Positions 35,327-45,821 of a DNA stretch of 64,000 nt are shown one piece after another. The stretch's first letter is position 1. Every line of letters starts with the position of its first letter. Position numbers and translations under genes: made by a program. The DNA lies in contig CADEEH010000003.1 in NCBI GenBank assembly GCA_902826305.1, positions 23,359 to 87,358 of the forward strand, written 5' to 3'. The notes beneath the pieces were generated by a model. It was not told the DNA's origin, ran no database searches, and was given only the letters and a program-made list of their open reading frames with translations. This DNA is from an uncultured Burkholderiales bacterium. GTDB lineage: Bacteria > Pseudomonadota > Gammaproteobacteria > Burkholderiales > Burkholderiaceae_E.

Positions 35327-36298
35327 ATGTCCAATACCCCCCGTCAGGCGCACCGGCTGCTCGCCGCATTGGATGTGTTGCTCGAGGAGCGCAACGTCAC
35401 CCGCGCCGCCCGGCGTCTTCACCTGAGCCAGCCGGCCGTCAGCGGTGCGCTGAGCCAGTTGCGCGAGCTGTTCGGCGATCCGCTGCTGGTGCGCGTCGGC
35501 CGGGACCTGGTGCTCACGCCGAGGGCGGCCGAGCTGATGCCGCTGGCGCGCGACGCGCTGGCCAGCGTCGACCGGCTGTTCGGCGGGCCCGGCGTGTTCG
35601 ATCCGCAACGCCTTCGGCGTCAGTTCCGGATCGCCGTGTCCGACGCTGCCGGCCAGTTGCTGCTGCCGGCAGTGATGCGTCGACTGCTCGTCGAGGCACC
35701 GGAGGTGACGCTGAGGGTGAGCAGCGCGCCGCACGAGGTGCCGACGCCGTTGCTCGGCAGCGGCGCGTTGGACCTGGCGGTGGCCCACTACGAGGACATC
35801 CCCCCCGATCTGCGCGCGAGCATGTTGTACGAGAACCGGCTGGTCGCGGTCGCCCGTGCCCGTCATCCGATGCTGCGCGGGCGGCTGACGATGCGGCAGT
35901 TCGTGTCCCTGCCCCAGGTGGTCGTGTTCCCGCACTCGACGTCGACCGAGGATGAACTGCGCCGGGCCTTCGGTGCGGCCGGCGCGCCGTTCCGCCTGGT
36001 CGCGTCGGTGCAACCGCTCGGTGCGGCGGTCGCGATGGTGGCGGCCACCGATGCGATCGCGCTGGTCAGCGAACCGGTGGCCCGGTTCCACGCGAAGGCG
36101 CTGCCGCTGCAGGTGCTGGAGCTGCCGCGAGGCCTGCGCCTGCCGAAGGTTCCGGTGCGGGCGGTGTGGCACGAGCGCAGCCAGCACGACGCGGGCTGCG
36201 CGTGGCTGCGCAAGCTGCTGCGCGAAGAGGGGTCACGCAACGGCGCCGGCCGGGCGGCTGCGCGTCCGGCCGGCGATTCGGTAGAGTTCGCCGGATGA
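35327..36298 (+). CDS. LysR-family transcriptional regulator
   Basis: 323 residues. The HTH (ALDVLLEERNVTRAARRL, then HLSQPAVSGALSQLRELFGD) is of the NodD/NahR/LinR branch, followed by an effector-binding domain. The frame is open far upstream but only the part from MSNTPRQAHRLL is LysR-like. Its stop overlaps the start of the AAA+ gene as ATGA (36295-36298), so regulator and ATPase are translated from one message. It probably also controls the divergent exported-protein gene through the site at 35290-35304. Confidence 0.88.
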   Translation: MSNTPRQAHRLLAALDVLLEERNVTRAARRLHLSQPAVSGALSQLRELFGDPLLVRVGRDLVLTPRAAELMPLARDALASVDRLFGGPGVFDPQRLRRQFRIAVSDAAGQLLLPAVMRRLLVEAPEVTLRVSSAPHEVPTPLLGSGALDLAVAHYEDIPPDLRASMLYENRLVAVARARHPMLRGRLTMRQFVSLPQVVVFPHSTSTEDELRRAFGAAGAPFRLVASVQPLGAAVAMVAATDAIALVSEPVARFHAKALPLQVLELPRGLRLPKVPVRAVWHERSQHDAGCAWLRKLLREEGSRNGAGRAAARPAGDSVEFAG

Positions 36299-39027
36299 CA
36301 GGCCGACCCGAAGACGCCGACGGCGATCGCGATCCGGACAAGCCGGAGCCGGTGGTCGACGATGGCGCGGAGCCGCCCCCGCCGCCCGCCCCCGCTGATC
36401 CCGCCCCCGCGGAACCACCCATCGGCACCCCGTGGACCCAGCGTGACAGCGTCCCGCTGATCACCTACCCAGGCAACAGCGCAACGGTCGATGCGCTCTC
36501 GCGTCTGCTGCACCGAGCCGTGCCGATCAGTCTCGTCGTCACCGGTCCCTCCGGCGCCGGTCGCACGTCATGCCTGCGCCTCGCCACCCAGACACTGATC
36601 ACGCAGGGCTGGAAGATCGTCGAACACTCGACCACCGATTTTGTCGCCGGCGCGACCTACATCGGCATGCTCGAGGAGCGGATCCGCCGCTTCCTGCACG
36701 ACATCACGCCGGCCAGGCGTTGCATCTGGTATTGCCCGGACCTGCAACTCGCGGTCACCGCGGGCGCGCATTCGATGAGTCCGCGCGGGATCATCGACCT
36801 GCTGATGCCGGCGATCGAGGCCGGCGAGCTCTGCGTGATCGCCGACATGGACACGGCCGCGTGGCAGCAGATGTTGCGTCAGCGGCCGCGGATGCGGGCA
36901 CTGCTGCGCCAGGTCCCGCTCGACGAACCGACGCCGGCCCAATGTGAACCGGTGCTCGAGGCGATCGTCCGTCGCGAGCGGCCATCGGCCTGCGCGGCGA
37001 TCGGCCCGCAGTTCATCGCGCAGGCGGTGGGTCTCGCCCGCCAGTACCTGACCTTCCGTGCGCTGCCGGGCAGCGCGATCGAGCTGGTCCGGGAAGTGTT
37101 CGACGAGATCGATCGGGCGGGCCGACGGCGGACCGCCACCCGTGCGGAGCTGCTGGCCGCGCTGACCACGATGACCGGCCTGCCGGCGCTGATCCTCGAC
37201 GAGGAGCAGCCGCTCGATCCGGCACGGATGCGGGCGTTCTTCGCAGCGCGGATCCTGGGCCAGGAGGCCGCGGTCGACTGCGTGGTCGAACGGATCGCGC
37301 TGCTCAAGGCCGGGCTCACCGATCCCGGGCGGCCGATCGGTGTCTTGCTGTTCGCCGGGCCGACCGGCACCGGCAAGACCGAACTCGCGAAGGCACTGGC
37401 CGAATTCCTGTTCAGTTCTCCGGAACGCCTGGTACGCATCGACATGAGCGAGCTGCACAGTCCGGCCGCGGTCTCGCGGCTGATCGGCTCGCAGCACGAC
37501 GTTGGCAGCGGCGAGGCGCTGGTGCATCGGATCGCGGCCCAGCCGTTCTCGGTGGTGCTGCTCGACGAGTTCGAGAAGGCCCATCCGGCAGCCTGGGATC
37601 TGCTGCTGCAGGTCTTCGACGACGGGCGGCTGACCGATTCGGCCGGGCAGACCGTCGACTTCCGGCACACGCTGCTGATCCTGACCTCCAATCTCGGCGC
37701 CACCGCGCACCGCGCACCCTCGCCTGGCTTCACCGCGCCGGGTGCACGTTTCGACGAAGCGCAGATCCACGCGGCGATCGCGCAGGTCTTCCGGCCGGAG
37801 TTCATCAACCGGATCGACCGGGTGATCGTCTTCAATCCGCTGACGCGCACGGCGATGCGCGACGTGTTGCGCAAGGAAGTCCGGCGCGCGCTGGAACGGC
37901 GCGGCTTCCGGGACCGGCCGTGGGCGGTGGAGGTGGAGGAATCGGCGATCGACTTCCTGCTCGAGGTCGGCTTCTCCGCCGAGATGGGCGCCCGCCCGCT
38001 GCGCCGTGCGATCGAGCAGCACCTGCTCGCGCCGATGGCGCTCACGATCGCCGCACGCAAGTTTCCGCAGGGTGATCAGTTCCTGTTCCTGCAGAGCGAC
38101 GGCAGCCGGATCGTCGCCGAGTTCGTCGATCCCGACGGTCCGCAACCGGAGGTCGGCGTCGAGGCGCCGAAGCCCTCGGGCAAGTCGAGGCCGCCTTCGA
38201 TCCGTGCGGTACTGCGCGCGCCGCGTGGAGATCCCGCGGAAGTCGACTTCCTGCTGTCGGAGCTGTCGCGACTCGAATCGGCCGCCCGCGACGCGGCGCT
38301 CGGTCCGGAGAAGCAGATGTTGCTGTCGCGGATGCGCGAGCCGCTGTTCTGGCAATCCGAGCGCAGGATCGAGGCCATCGAGCGTCTGGAACGGCTGGAC
38401 CGGTTCGATGCCGGGCTGCGTGCCGCGCAATCGATCTCGGCGCGAATCCGCGAGCCGGATCGTGTCCGTGATCGCGTGGCGCTCACCGTCACCCAGAGCT
38501 TGGCCAGCCAGTTGCTGGTGTTGTCGGCCGGGCTGAAGGACCTGCACGACGGCCATCCGTTCGAGGTGGTGCTCGAGGTGATCGGCCGCGATGCCGACGC
38601 GCAGTCATCGAGGGATGCGGCCTGGGTGCATCGGCTGACGACGATGTATCTGCGCTGGGCGGCACGACGGCGGTTCCAGGTGACGACAGTGGCCGGGGCG
38701 CTGGCCGCGACAGTACCGCCGACCGGTCGCATCCAGATCAGCGGACCCGGTGTGTTCGGCCTGCTGCGCGACGAACCGGGATTGCACTTGCTGGAGAAGC
38801 TCGAGAAGTCGCGGCGGGTGGTGCTGGCGTCGGCAGTGGTTCGTGTCGGTGCCGCCGCGCCGATGTCCGCGGCATCGGCCGATCCGTCGCGTGCGCGCCC
38901 GACACGTCGTTATCGTGAAGGCCGCTCGCCGCTGGTCAAGGACCTGCGGCGAGGCTGGAGCACCGGACTGCTCGAACACGTGCTGGACGGGGAGTTCGAT
39001 CTGTTCGACGAGGCGACCGACTCGTAG
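36295..39027 (+). CDS. ClpB-derived AAA+ ATPase fused to a GGQ-less release factor 2 fold
   Basis: 910 residues in four parts. (1) Residues 1-45: acidic, proline-rich lead. (2) About 46-310: a ClpB D1-like AAA module that is dead; Walker A reads GPSGAGRTS with Arg90 for Lys, and the Walker B position reads WYCPDLQ. (3) About 320-630: an intact ClpB D2-like ATPase: GPTGTGKT (355-362), LLDEFEKAH (Asp424, Glu425), sensor TSN466, arginine finger Arg506 in INRID, GAR567 sensor 2. There is no ClpB middle domain, and the D2 pore loop lacks the GYVG aromatic (GSQHDVGSGEA). (4) About 645-910: a release-factor-2 fold: coiled-coil with REPLFWQSE (RF2 has EQPDVWNEP), the PCRF core DAAWVHRLTTMYLRWAARRRF (774-794), and the RF2 tail VKDLRRGW with HVLDGEFDLFDEA (881-907). 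The SPF loop and whole GGQ domain are absent. Likely acts on ribosomes; function unknown. Confidence 0.88.
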   Translation: MTGRPEDADGDRDPDKPEPVVDDGAEPPPPPAPADPAPAEPPIGTPWTQRDSVPLITYPGNSATVDALSRLLHRAVPISLVVTGPSGAGRTSCLRLATQTLITQGWKIVEHSTTDFVAGATYIGMLEERIRRFLHDITPARRCIWYCPDLQLAVTAGAHSMSPRGIIDLLMPAIEAGELCVIADMDTAAWQQMLRQRPRMRALLRQVPLDEPTPAQCEPVLEAIVRRERPSACAAIGPQFIAQAVGLARQYLTFRALPGSAIELVREVFDEIDRAGRRRTATRAELLAALTTMTGLPALILDEEQPLDPARMRAFFAARILGQEAAVDCVVERIALLKAGLTDPGRPIGVLLFAGPTGTGKTELAKALAEFLFSSPERLVRIDMSELHSPAAVSRLIGSQHDVGSGEALVHRIAAQPFSVVLLDEFEKAHPAAWDLLLQVFDDGRLTDSAGQTVDFRHTLLILTSNLGATAHRAPSPGFTAPGARFDEAQIHAAIAQVFRPEFINRIDRVIVFNPLTRTAMRDVLRKEVRRALERRGFRDRPWAVEVEESAIDFLLEVGFSAEMGARPLRRAIEQHLLAPMALTIAARKFPQGDQFLFLQSDGSRIVAEFVDPDGPQPEVGVEAPKPSGKSRPPSIRAVLRAPRGDPAEVDFLLSELSRLESAARDAALGPEKQMLLSRMREPLFWQSERRIEAIERLERLDRFDAGLRAAQSISARIREPDRVRDRVALTVTQSLASQLLVLSAGLKDLHDGHPFEVVLEVIGRDADAQSSRDAAWVHRLTTMYLRWAARRRFQVTTVAGALAATVPPTGRIQISGPGVFGLLRDEPGLHLLEKLEKSRRVVLASAVVRVGAAAPMSAASADPSRARPTRRYREGRSPLVKDLRRGWSTGLLEHVLDGEFDLFDEATDS

Positions 39028-39046
39028 GCACCGTCGCCAGGTGCCT

Positions 39047-41108
<2,062 letters not shown>

Positions 41109-41136
41109 ACGCGGCGGTACGGGCGCGGCGGTACGG
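41109..41136. repeat. Perfect 14-bp tandem duplication
   Basis: GCGGCGGTACGGGC at 41109-41122 is repeated exactly at 41123-41136, immediately after the maiA stop and about 100 bases before frdA. A short slippage-type duplication; no promoter or terminator features are evident in it. Confidence 0.8.
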
Positions 41137-41237
41137 GCGGAACCTGGCGCACCTGGACTCAAGTCACGCACGACGGATGCCGAGGTCTGTAATCTTGCGG
41201 TTGGCCAATTCGTGAAGTGCTCAACCGGAGTTCCGCC

Positions 41238-43022
41238 GTGAGCGACGTCGATCCGCAGGTCGTCCGCACCGACATCGTCATTGTCGGCGGTGGCGGGGCC
41301 GGCCTGCGCGCGGCGATCGCCGCCCATCTGGCCGATCCCGCCCTGCGCATCGCGCTGCTGTCGAAGGTCGTGCCGATGCGCAGCCACACGGTGGCGGCCG
41401 AAGGCGGCTCGGCGGGTGTGATCCGCGACGACGATTCGCTGGCGCTGCACTTCGACGACACCGTGGCCGGCGGCGACTGGTTGTGTGACCAGGACGCGGT
41501 GGGTTACTTCGTCGAGCACTGCGCCGAGGAGATGGTGCAGCTCGAGCATTGGGGTTGCCCGTGGAGCCGCCTGGCCGACGGCCGGACTAACGTGCGCTTC
41601 TTCGGCGGCATGAAGGTGCAGCGCACCTGGTTCGCCGCCGACAAGACCGGCTTCCACATGCTGCACACGTTGTTCCAGACCTCGTTGCGATTCGACGCGA
41701 TCACCCGCTACGACGAGTTCTTCGTCGCCGACCTGCTCGTCGAGGAAGGTCGGGTGCGGGGTGTGCTCGCGATCGAGATCGCCACCGGCGCCTTTTTCCT
41801 GTTCGAGGCCCGCGCGGTGATCCTGTGCACCGGCGGCGCCGGTCGTGTCTACCGGCAGAACACCAACGCCGGCATCGTCACCGGCGACGGGATGGCGATG
41901 GCCTGGCGCCACGGCGTCGCGCTGCGTGACATGGAGTTCGTGCAGTACCACCCGACCGCGCTGCCCGGCAGCGGGATCCTGATCACCGAGGGTTGCCGGG
42001 GTGAAGGGGCGATCCTCGTCAACCGGCATGGCCACCGATACCTGCAGGACTACGGCCTCGGCCCGGTCGATCCGTGGCCGCGGCCCAAGGCGATGGAGCT
42101 GGGCCCGCGCGACCGGCTGTCGCAGGCCTTCTGGCACGAGCAGCGCAAGGGCAACACGGTCGACACGCCGTCGGGGCATGCAGTGCATCTGGACCTGCGC
42201 CATCTCGGCGCGGACAAGATCCATGCGCGACTGCCGCTGATCACCGAGGTTGCGAAGACCTTCGCCGGTGTCGATCCGGTCACCACGCCGATCCCGGTGC
42301 GCCCGGCGGTGCACTACACGATGGGGGGCATCCGCTGCAACCGCTGGACCGAGACCTCGATCGCGGGACTCTTCGCCGCCGGCGAGTGTGCAAGCGTCGG
42401 CATCCACGGGGCGAACCGGCTCGGTTCGAACTCGCTGGCCGAGACGGTCGTGTTCGGTCGCGTCGCCGGCGAGCGTGCGGCGTCGTACGTGCGCGAGAAG
42501 TCCGATTCGCCTTCCTCCCTGGTGCGACAGCAGGCCCGGGCGACGACCACTCGGCTGCTGGCCATGCTGAGGCGCGACAGCGGCGAACGGGTCGCCACGC
42601 TCAGGGACACGCTGGGTGACACCATGGAGGCGGGTGTCGGCATCTTTCGTGATGCCGCCGGCATGCGGGCCGCCTGCGACACGCTGGCCGCGCTGCGCGA
42701 GCGGTGGCGCCGCGGCATCCGGCTGGACGATCACCAGCGCGCGTTCAACACCGAATGGCTGTCGGCGATCGAACTCGGTTCGATGCTCGAGGTGGCCGAG
42801 GCGATCGCACACTCGGCGCTGCAGCGCCAGGAGTCGCGCGGCGCCCATGTCCGCCTGGACGAATTCGACCAGCGCGACGACGAGCGCTTCCTGGTGCACT
42901 CGCTGGCGGGCTACGGAGGCGACGGGCCGCCGGTGATCAGCCACGAACCGGTGACGATCACGACCTCCCCGCCGCGGGTACGCCAGTACGGCGGTGCCGG
43001 CGCCGGGGCCGTGCTGACCTGA
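41238..43022 (+). CDS. frdA: Fumarate reductase flavoprotein subunit
   Basis: 594 residues. The Rossmann motif VGGGGAGLRAA and the covalent FAD His50 in RSHTVAAEGGSAG are clear. Glu55 in that motif is the fumarate reductase form; succinate dehydrogenases have Gln. YHPTALPGSG and GGIRCN and FAAGECASVGIHGANRLGSNSL are family landmarks. I take the GTG at 41238, with GGAG eight bases before it; a GTG at 41217 is also in frame. First of four tightly packed frd genes. It reduces fumarate with quinol, or may run as succinate dehydrogenase. Confidence 0.93.
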   Translation: MSDVDPQVVRTDIVIVGGGGAGLRAAIAAHLADPALRIALLSKVVPMRSHTVAAEGGSAGVIRDDDSLALHFDDTVAGGDWLCDQDAVGYFVEHCAEEMVQLEHWGCPWSRLADGRTNVRFFGGMKVQRTWFAADKTGFHMLHTLFQTSLRFDAITRYDEFFVADLLVEEGRVRGVLAIEIATGAFFLFEARAVILCTGGAGRVYRQNTNAGIVTGDGMAMAWRHGVALRDMEFVQYHPTALPGSGILITEGCRGEGAILVNRHGHRYLQDYGLGPVDPWPRPKAMELGPRDRLSQAFWHEQRKGNTVDTPSGHAVHLDLRHLGADKIHARLPLITEVAKTFAGVDPVTTPIPVRPAVHYTMGGIRCNRWTETSIAGLFAAGECASVGIHGANRLGSNSLAETVVFGRVAGERAASYVREKSDSPSSLVRQQARATTTRLLAMLRRDSGERVATLRDTLGDTMEAGVGIFRDAAGMRAACDTLAALRERWRRGIRLDDHQRAFNTEWLSAIELGSMLEVAEAIAHSALQRQESRGAHVRLDEFDQRDDERFLVHSLAGYGGDGPPVISHEPVTITTSPPRVRQYGGAGAGAVLT

Positions 43023-43024
43023 CG

Positions 43025-43804
43025 ATGGCCGGCGAACTCGCCACTCGCACGGCGACGCGCACGATCGTGCTCGAGTGCCAGCGCTTCGATCCCGGAGCCG
43101 ACGAGGCGCCGCGCTGGCAACGCTACGAGATCCCGTTCGACGATTCGATGTCGGTGCTGCAGGGCCTGCAGCACATCAAGGACCATGTCGACGGCAGCCT
43201 CACCTTCCGCTGGTCGTGCCGGATGGCGATCTGCGGCAGCTGCGGGATGATGATCGACGGCGTGCCGGCGCTGGCGTGCCATGCGTTCCTGCGCGACTAT
43301 CTGCCGGGCCCGCTGCGCATCGAGCCGCTGCATCATTTCCCGATCCTGCGCGACCTGGTCATCGACCAGGCCGACTTCCTCGACAAGCTCGAGACCGTCA
43401 GGCCGTGGCTGATACCGAGGCAGGAACGGGCCTTGTCGGTGGGAACCCATCAACAGACGCCGGGCCAGATGGACGCGTATGTGTCGTACGCGCAATGCAT
43501 CAACTGCCAGCTCTGTTATGCGGCCTGTCCGCAATACGGCCTGGACAATCGTTTCCTCGGCCCCGCCGCGCTGGCACTGCTGCATCGTTACAACGCCGAT
43601 TCGCGCGACAAGGGCTGGCCGGCGCGTGCCGACGTGGCCAATGCAGAGGAGGGTGTCTGGGGCTGCACGCTGGTCGGCTACTGTTCGGTGGTCTGCCCCA
43701 AGGGCGTCGATCCGGCCCAGGCGATCAACCGGAACAAGGTCAACAGCACGATCGACTACGTGGGCCTGGGCCGGTTGCTGCGGCCGAAGGCGCCGTCCCG
43801 ATGA
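43025..43804 (+). CDS. frdB: Fumarate reductase iron-sulfur subunit
   Basis: 259 residues. [2Fe-2S] ligands Cys65, Cys70, Cys73 and Cys85; [4Fe-4S] and [3Fe-4S] ligands among Cys158-x2-Cys161-x2-Cys164-x3-Cys168, Cys214, Cys220 and Cys224. The order and spacing, including CINCQLCYAACPQYGLD and GCTLVGYCSVVCPKGVDP, follow E. coli FrdB closely. It passes electrons between FrdA and the membrane anchor. It starts two bases after the frdA stop. Confidence 0.93.
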   Translation: MAGELATRTATRTIVLECQRFDPGADEAPRWQRYEIPFDDSMSVLQGLQHIKDHVDGSLTFRWSCRMAICGSCGMMIDGVPALACHAFLRDYLPGPLRIEPLHHFPILRDLVIDQADFLDKLETVRPWLIPRQERALSVGTHQQTPGQMDAYVSYAQCINCQLCYAACPQYGLDNRFLGPAALALLHRYNADSRDKGWPARADVANAEEGVWGCTLVGYCSVVCPKGVDPAQAINRNKVNSTIDYVGLGRLLRPKAPSR

Positions 43805-44193
43805 GTCGCCACCACACCACCGCGCGGACCCATGTGCGCCCGATGACCGGCTGGTGGCGCAGGAATCCGCACTTCGCGCGTTACATGGTCCGCGAGAGTT
43901 CGGCGCTGGCCGTGGTGGCCTATGCGCTGGTCCTGCTGGCCGGCCTCGTGTGCCTGGTGCGGGGCGAAGCCGCGTTCGAGGCCTGGCGTTCGCTGCTGGC
44001 CACACCGCTGTCGATCACGCTGCACGTGCTGGCACTGCCACTGCTGGTCTATCACAGCCTGACCTGGTTCCAGGTGATGCCGAAGACGTTGCCGAAGCTT
44101 CCGTTCGCTCCCTCGGTGATCACCGCGGGTGGCCTGCTGCTCACGGTGATGTTGTCGCTGCTGATCCTCGGCGGGTTGGCCTGGGGCGGGTGA
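43801..44193 (+). CDS. frdC: Fumarate reductase membrane anchor, FrdC
   Basis: 130 residues, three transmembrane helices. The N-terminus has the FrdC feature RPMTGWWRRNPHFARYMVRE; HVLALPLLVYHSLTWF lies in the second helix and MPKTLPKLPF after it, as in enterobacterial FrdC. Overlaps frdB by four bases (ATGA). It binds quinone with FrdD and has no heme ligand pattern. Confidence 0.9.
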   Translation: MSRHHTTARTHVRPMTGWWRRNPHFARYMVRESSALAVVAYALVLLAGLVCLVRGEAAFEAWRSLLATPLSITLHVLALPLLVYHSLTWFQVMPKTLPKLPFAPSVITAGGLLLTVMLSLLILGGLAWGG

Positions 44194-44537
44194 TGAGGCG
44201 GTCGCATGAACCGGTGTTCTGGGCGCTGTTCGGCGCCGGCGGCATGGTGTCGGCGCTGCTGGCGCCGGTGCTGGTGTTCGTCACCGGCATCGCGTTGCCG
44301 CTGGGCTGGCTGCTGCCGGCATCGGCCTGGGATCACGCCCGAGTGCTGGCGCTCGCGCAGCATCCGGTGGGCAAGCTGGTTGTGCTTGCGGTGATCTCGC
44401 TGTTCCTGTTCCATGGCTGCCATCGGATCCGGCACAGCCTGCATGACCTGGGCTTGCGGGGCGGACGGGCAGCCGCGATCACCTGTCATGGCGTGGCGAT
44501 CGGGGGCACGCTGCTGGCGGTGGCGCTCCTGTCATGA
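44193..44537 (+). CDS. frdD: Fumarate reductase membrane anchor, FrdD
   Basis: 114 residues, three helices. RRSHEPVFWALFGAGGMVSALLAPV is broken here at the N-terminus (RRSHEPVFWALFGAGGMV) and matches FrdD; FLFHGCHRIRHSLHDLG is the conserved quinone-site helix end. The ATG shares its A with the frdC stop (TGATG). It completes a type-D, heme-free fumarate reductase. Confidence 0.9.
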   Translation: MRRSHEPVFWALFGAGGMVSALLAPVLVFVTGIALPLGWLLPASAWDHARVLALAQHPVGKLVVLAVISLFLFHGCHRIRHSLHDLGLRGGRAAAITCHGVAIGGTLLAVALLS

Positions 44538-44643
44538 GCCCCCGGCGGTGCCCGGCTGCCGGTCCGCGCAGTGTGCTCCACGATGCGGTCCGGACGCGGG
44601 ATTTCGCATCGCGGCCGAACCTCCGCGCTACACTCGGCCGACC

Positions 44644-45348
44644 ATGCAAACCCTTCGCCGATCCCACGAACGCGGTTTTGCCGACCACGGCTGGCTGCAC
44701 TCGCGACACAGCTTTTCTTTCGCCGACTACTACGATCCGGCCCACATGGGCTTCGGCCCGCTGCGGGTGATCAACGAGGACAAGGTCCAGCCGGGCAAGG
44801 GGTTCGGACGCCACGGTCACCGCGACATGGAGATCATCAGCTACGTGCTCGATGGTGCCCTCGCACACCAGGACAGCATCGGCAACGGATCCGTGATCCG
44901 GTCCGGGGACGTGCAGCGGATGAGTGCCGGGCGCGGCGTGCAGCACAGCGAGTTCAACGCGTCCGAACTCGAGCCGGTCCACTTCTTGCAGATCTGGATC
45001 GAGCCGTCCGTGACCGGCATCGCGCCGGGTTACGAGGAGAAGCGGTTCGAGGCCGACGACAAGCGCGGCCGGCTGCGCCTGATCGCCTCACCCGATGGCG
45101 CCGAAGGCTCGGTGACGATCCATCAGGATGCGCGGATCTACGCGGCGCTGGTCGGTGCCGACGATCAGCTGATCCATCCGCTCGACCCTGGTCGGCTAGG
45201 CTACGTGCACGTCGCACGCGGTTCACTCATCGTCAATGGCGAGTCGCTGGTCGCCGGTGATGCGCTGATGGTGTCGGACGTGACCTCGATCACGCTGGTG
45301 CAGGGGCGCGAGCAGGCTGAGGTGCTGCTGTTCGACCTGCCGCGGTGA
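44644..45348 (+). CDS. Pirin-family protein (YhhW/quercetinase-like)
   Basis: 234 residues, bicupin. Metal ligands His57, His59, His101 and Glu103 (GRHGHRDME and VQHSEFN) match YhhW numbering exactly. LQIWIEPSVTGIAPGYEEK is a typical pirin segment. YhhW cleaves quercetin in vitro; physiological roles vary (redox sensing, enzyme binding). It stands alone about 100 bases after frdD, with no obvious operon link. Confidence 0.9.
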   Translation: MQTLRRSHERGFADHGWLHSRHSFSFADYYDPAHMGFGPLRVINEDKVQPGKGFGRHGHRDMEIISYVLDGALAHQDSIGNGSVIRSGDVQRMSAGRGVQHSEFNASELEPVHFLQIWIEPSVTGIAPGYEEKRFEADDKRGRLRLIASPDGAEGSVTIHQDARIYAALVGADDQLIHPLDPGRLGYVHVARGSLIVNGESLVAGDALMVSDVTSITLVQGREQAEVLLFDLPR

Positions 45349-45396
45349 CACCGCGTGGCCTCGCGGCCTGACGGGATTCAAGCCCTCTGCCGGGCT

Positions 45397-45660
45397 TCAG
45401 GCCCCATCCGTCGTCGGCACGCGCTCGACCGGCGTCTGCCGGTGCAGCACACCCTGCCACTTGCCGTCGCGGCGTTCGTACAGCGTTGACACGATCACCA
45501 GGCGCTTGCTGCCGTCCGGGGCGTCGAACGCGGCCTCGTAGGTCATCAGCTTGGCGTTCTTGCCGAGCCGGCGTGTCCGCGCGCCGGTGATCCTCGCACC
45601 GCCGGGTGCACGGCCGCCAGTCATCGCCTCGAGCATCCGCAGCTGATCACTTTCGTCCAT
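45397..45660 (-). CDS. Small DUF4440-like protein
   Basis: 87 residues. The second half resembles the C-terminal strands of DUF4440/SnoaL-like proteins: KLMTYEAAFDAPDGSKRLVIVSTL, interrupted here as KLMTYEAAF and LVIVSTLYERRDGKWQG, then VLHRQTPVE. It lacks the first helices of a full domain, so it is a short family member or a truncated copy. The ATG at 45660 begins MDESDQLRML; a longer upstream frame is Arg-rich and not protein-like. Confidence 0.55.
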   Translation of the reverse strand: MDESDQLRMLEAMTGGRAPGGARITGARTRRLGKNAKLMTYEAAFDAPDGSKRLVIVSTLYERRDGKWQGVLHRQTPVERVPTTDGA

Positions 45661-45821
45661 GGCGTGTTCCTGTCTCGTCCGCCGCCGGCGGCGTGGTTGT
45701 TGCTGTGGATCGGACGATAAAGCGGACCGGGGGAACGCGATGTAGGACGAGGCCGGCAATGTGTGTCGCCGATCGCGGCGTCCGGATGTCGCCCGCCGTG
45801 CACCGGATCGTGGTCGGCGGA

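Noticed and set aside
36568..38556. 662-codon antisense frame under the AAA+/RF2 gene
   Set aside because: Low-complexity Arg/Gln/Gly composition, no family features; shadow of the sense gene.
39028..39046. Rho-independent terminator between the converging AAA+/RF2 and asparaginase genes
   Set aside because: Only 19 bases separate them and there is no stem or T-run.
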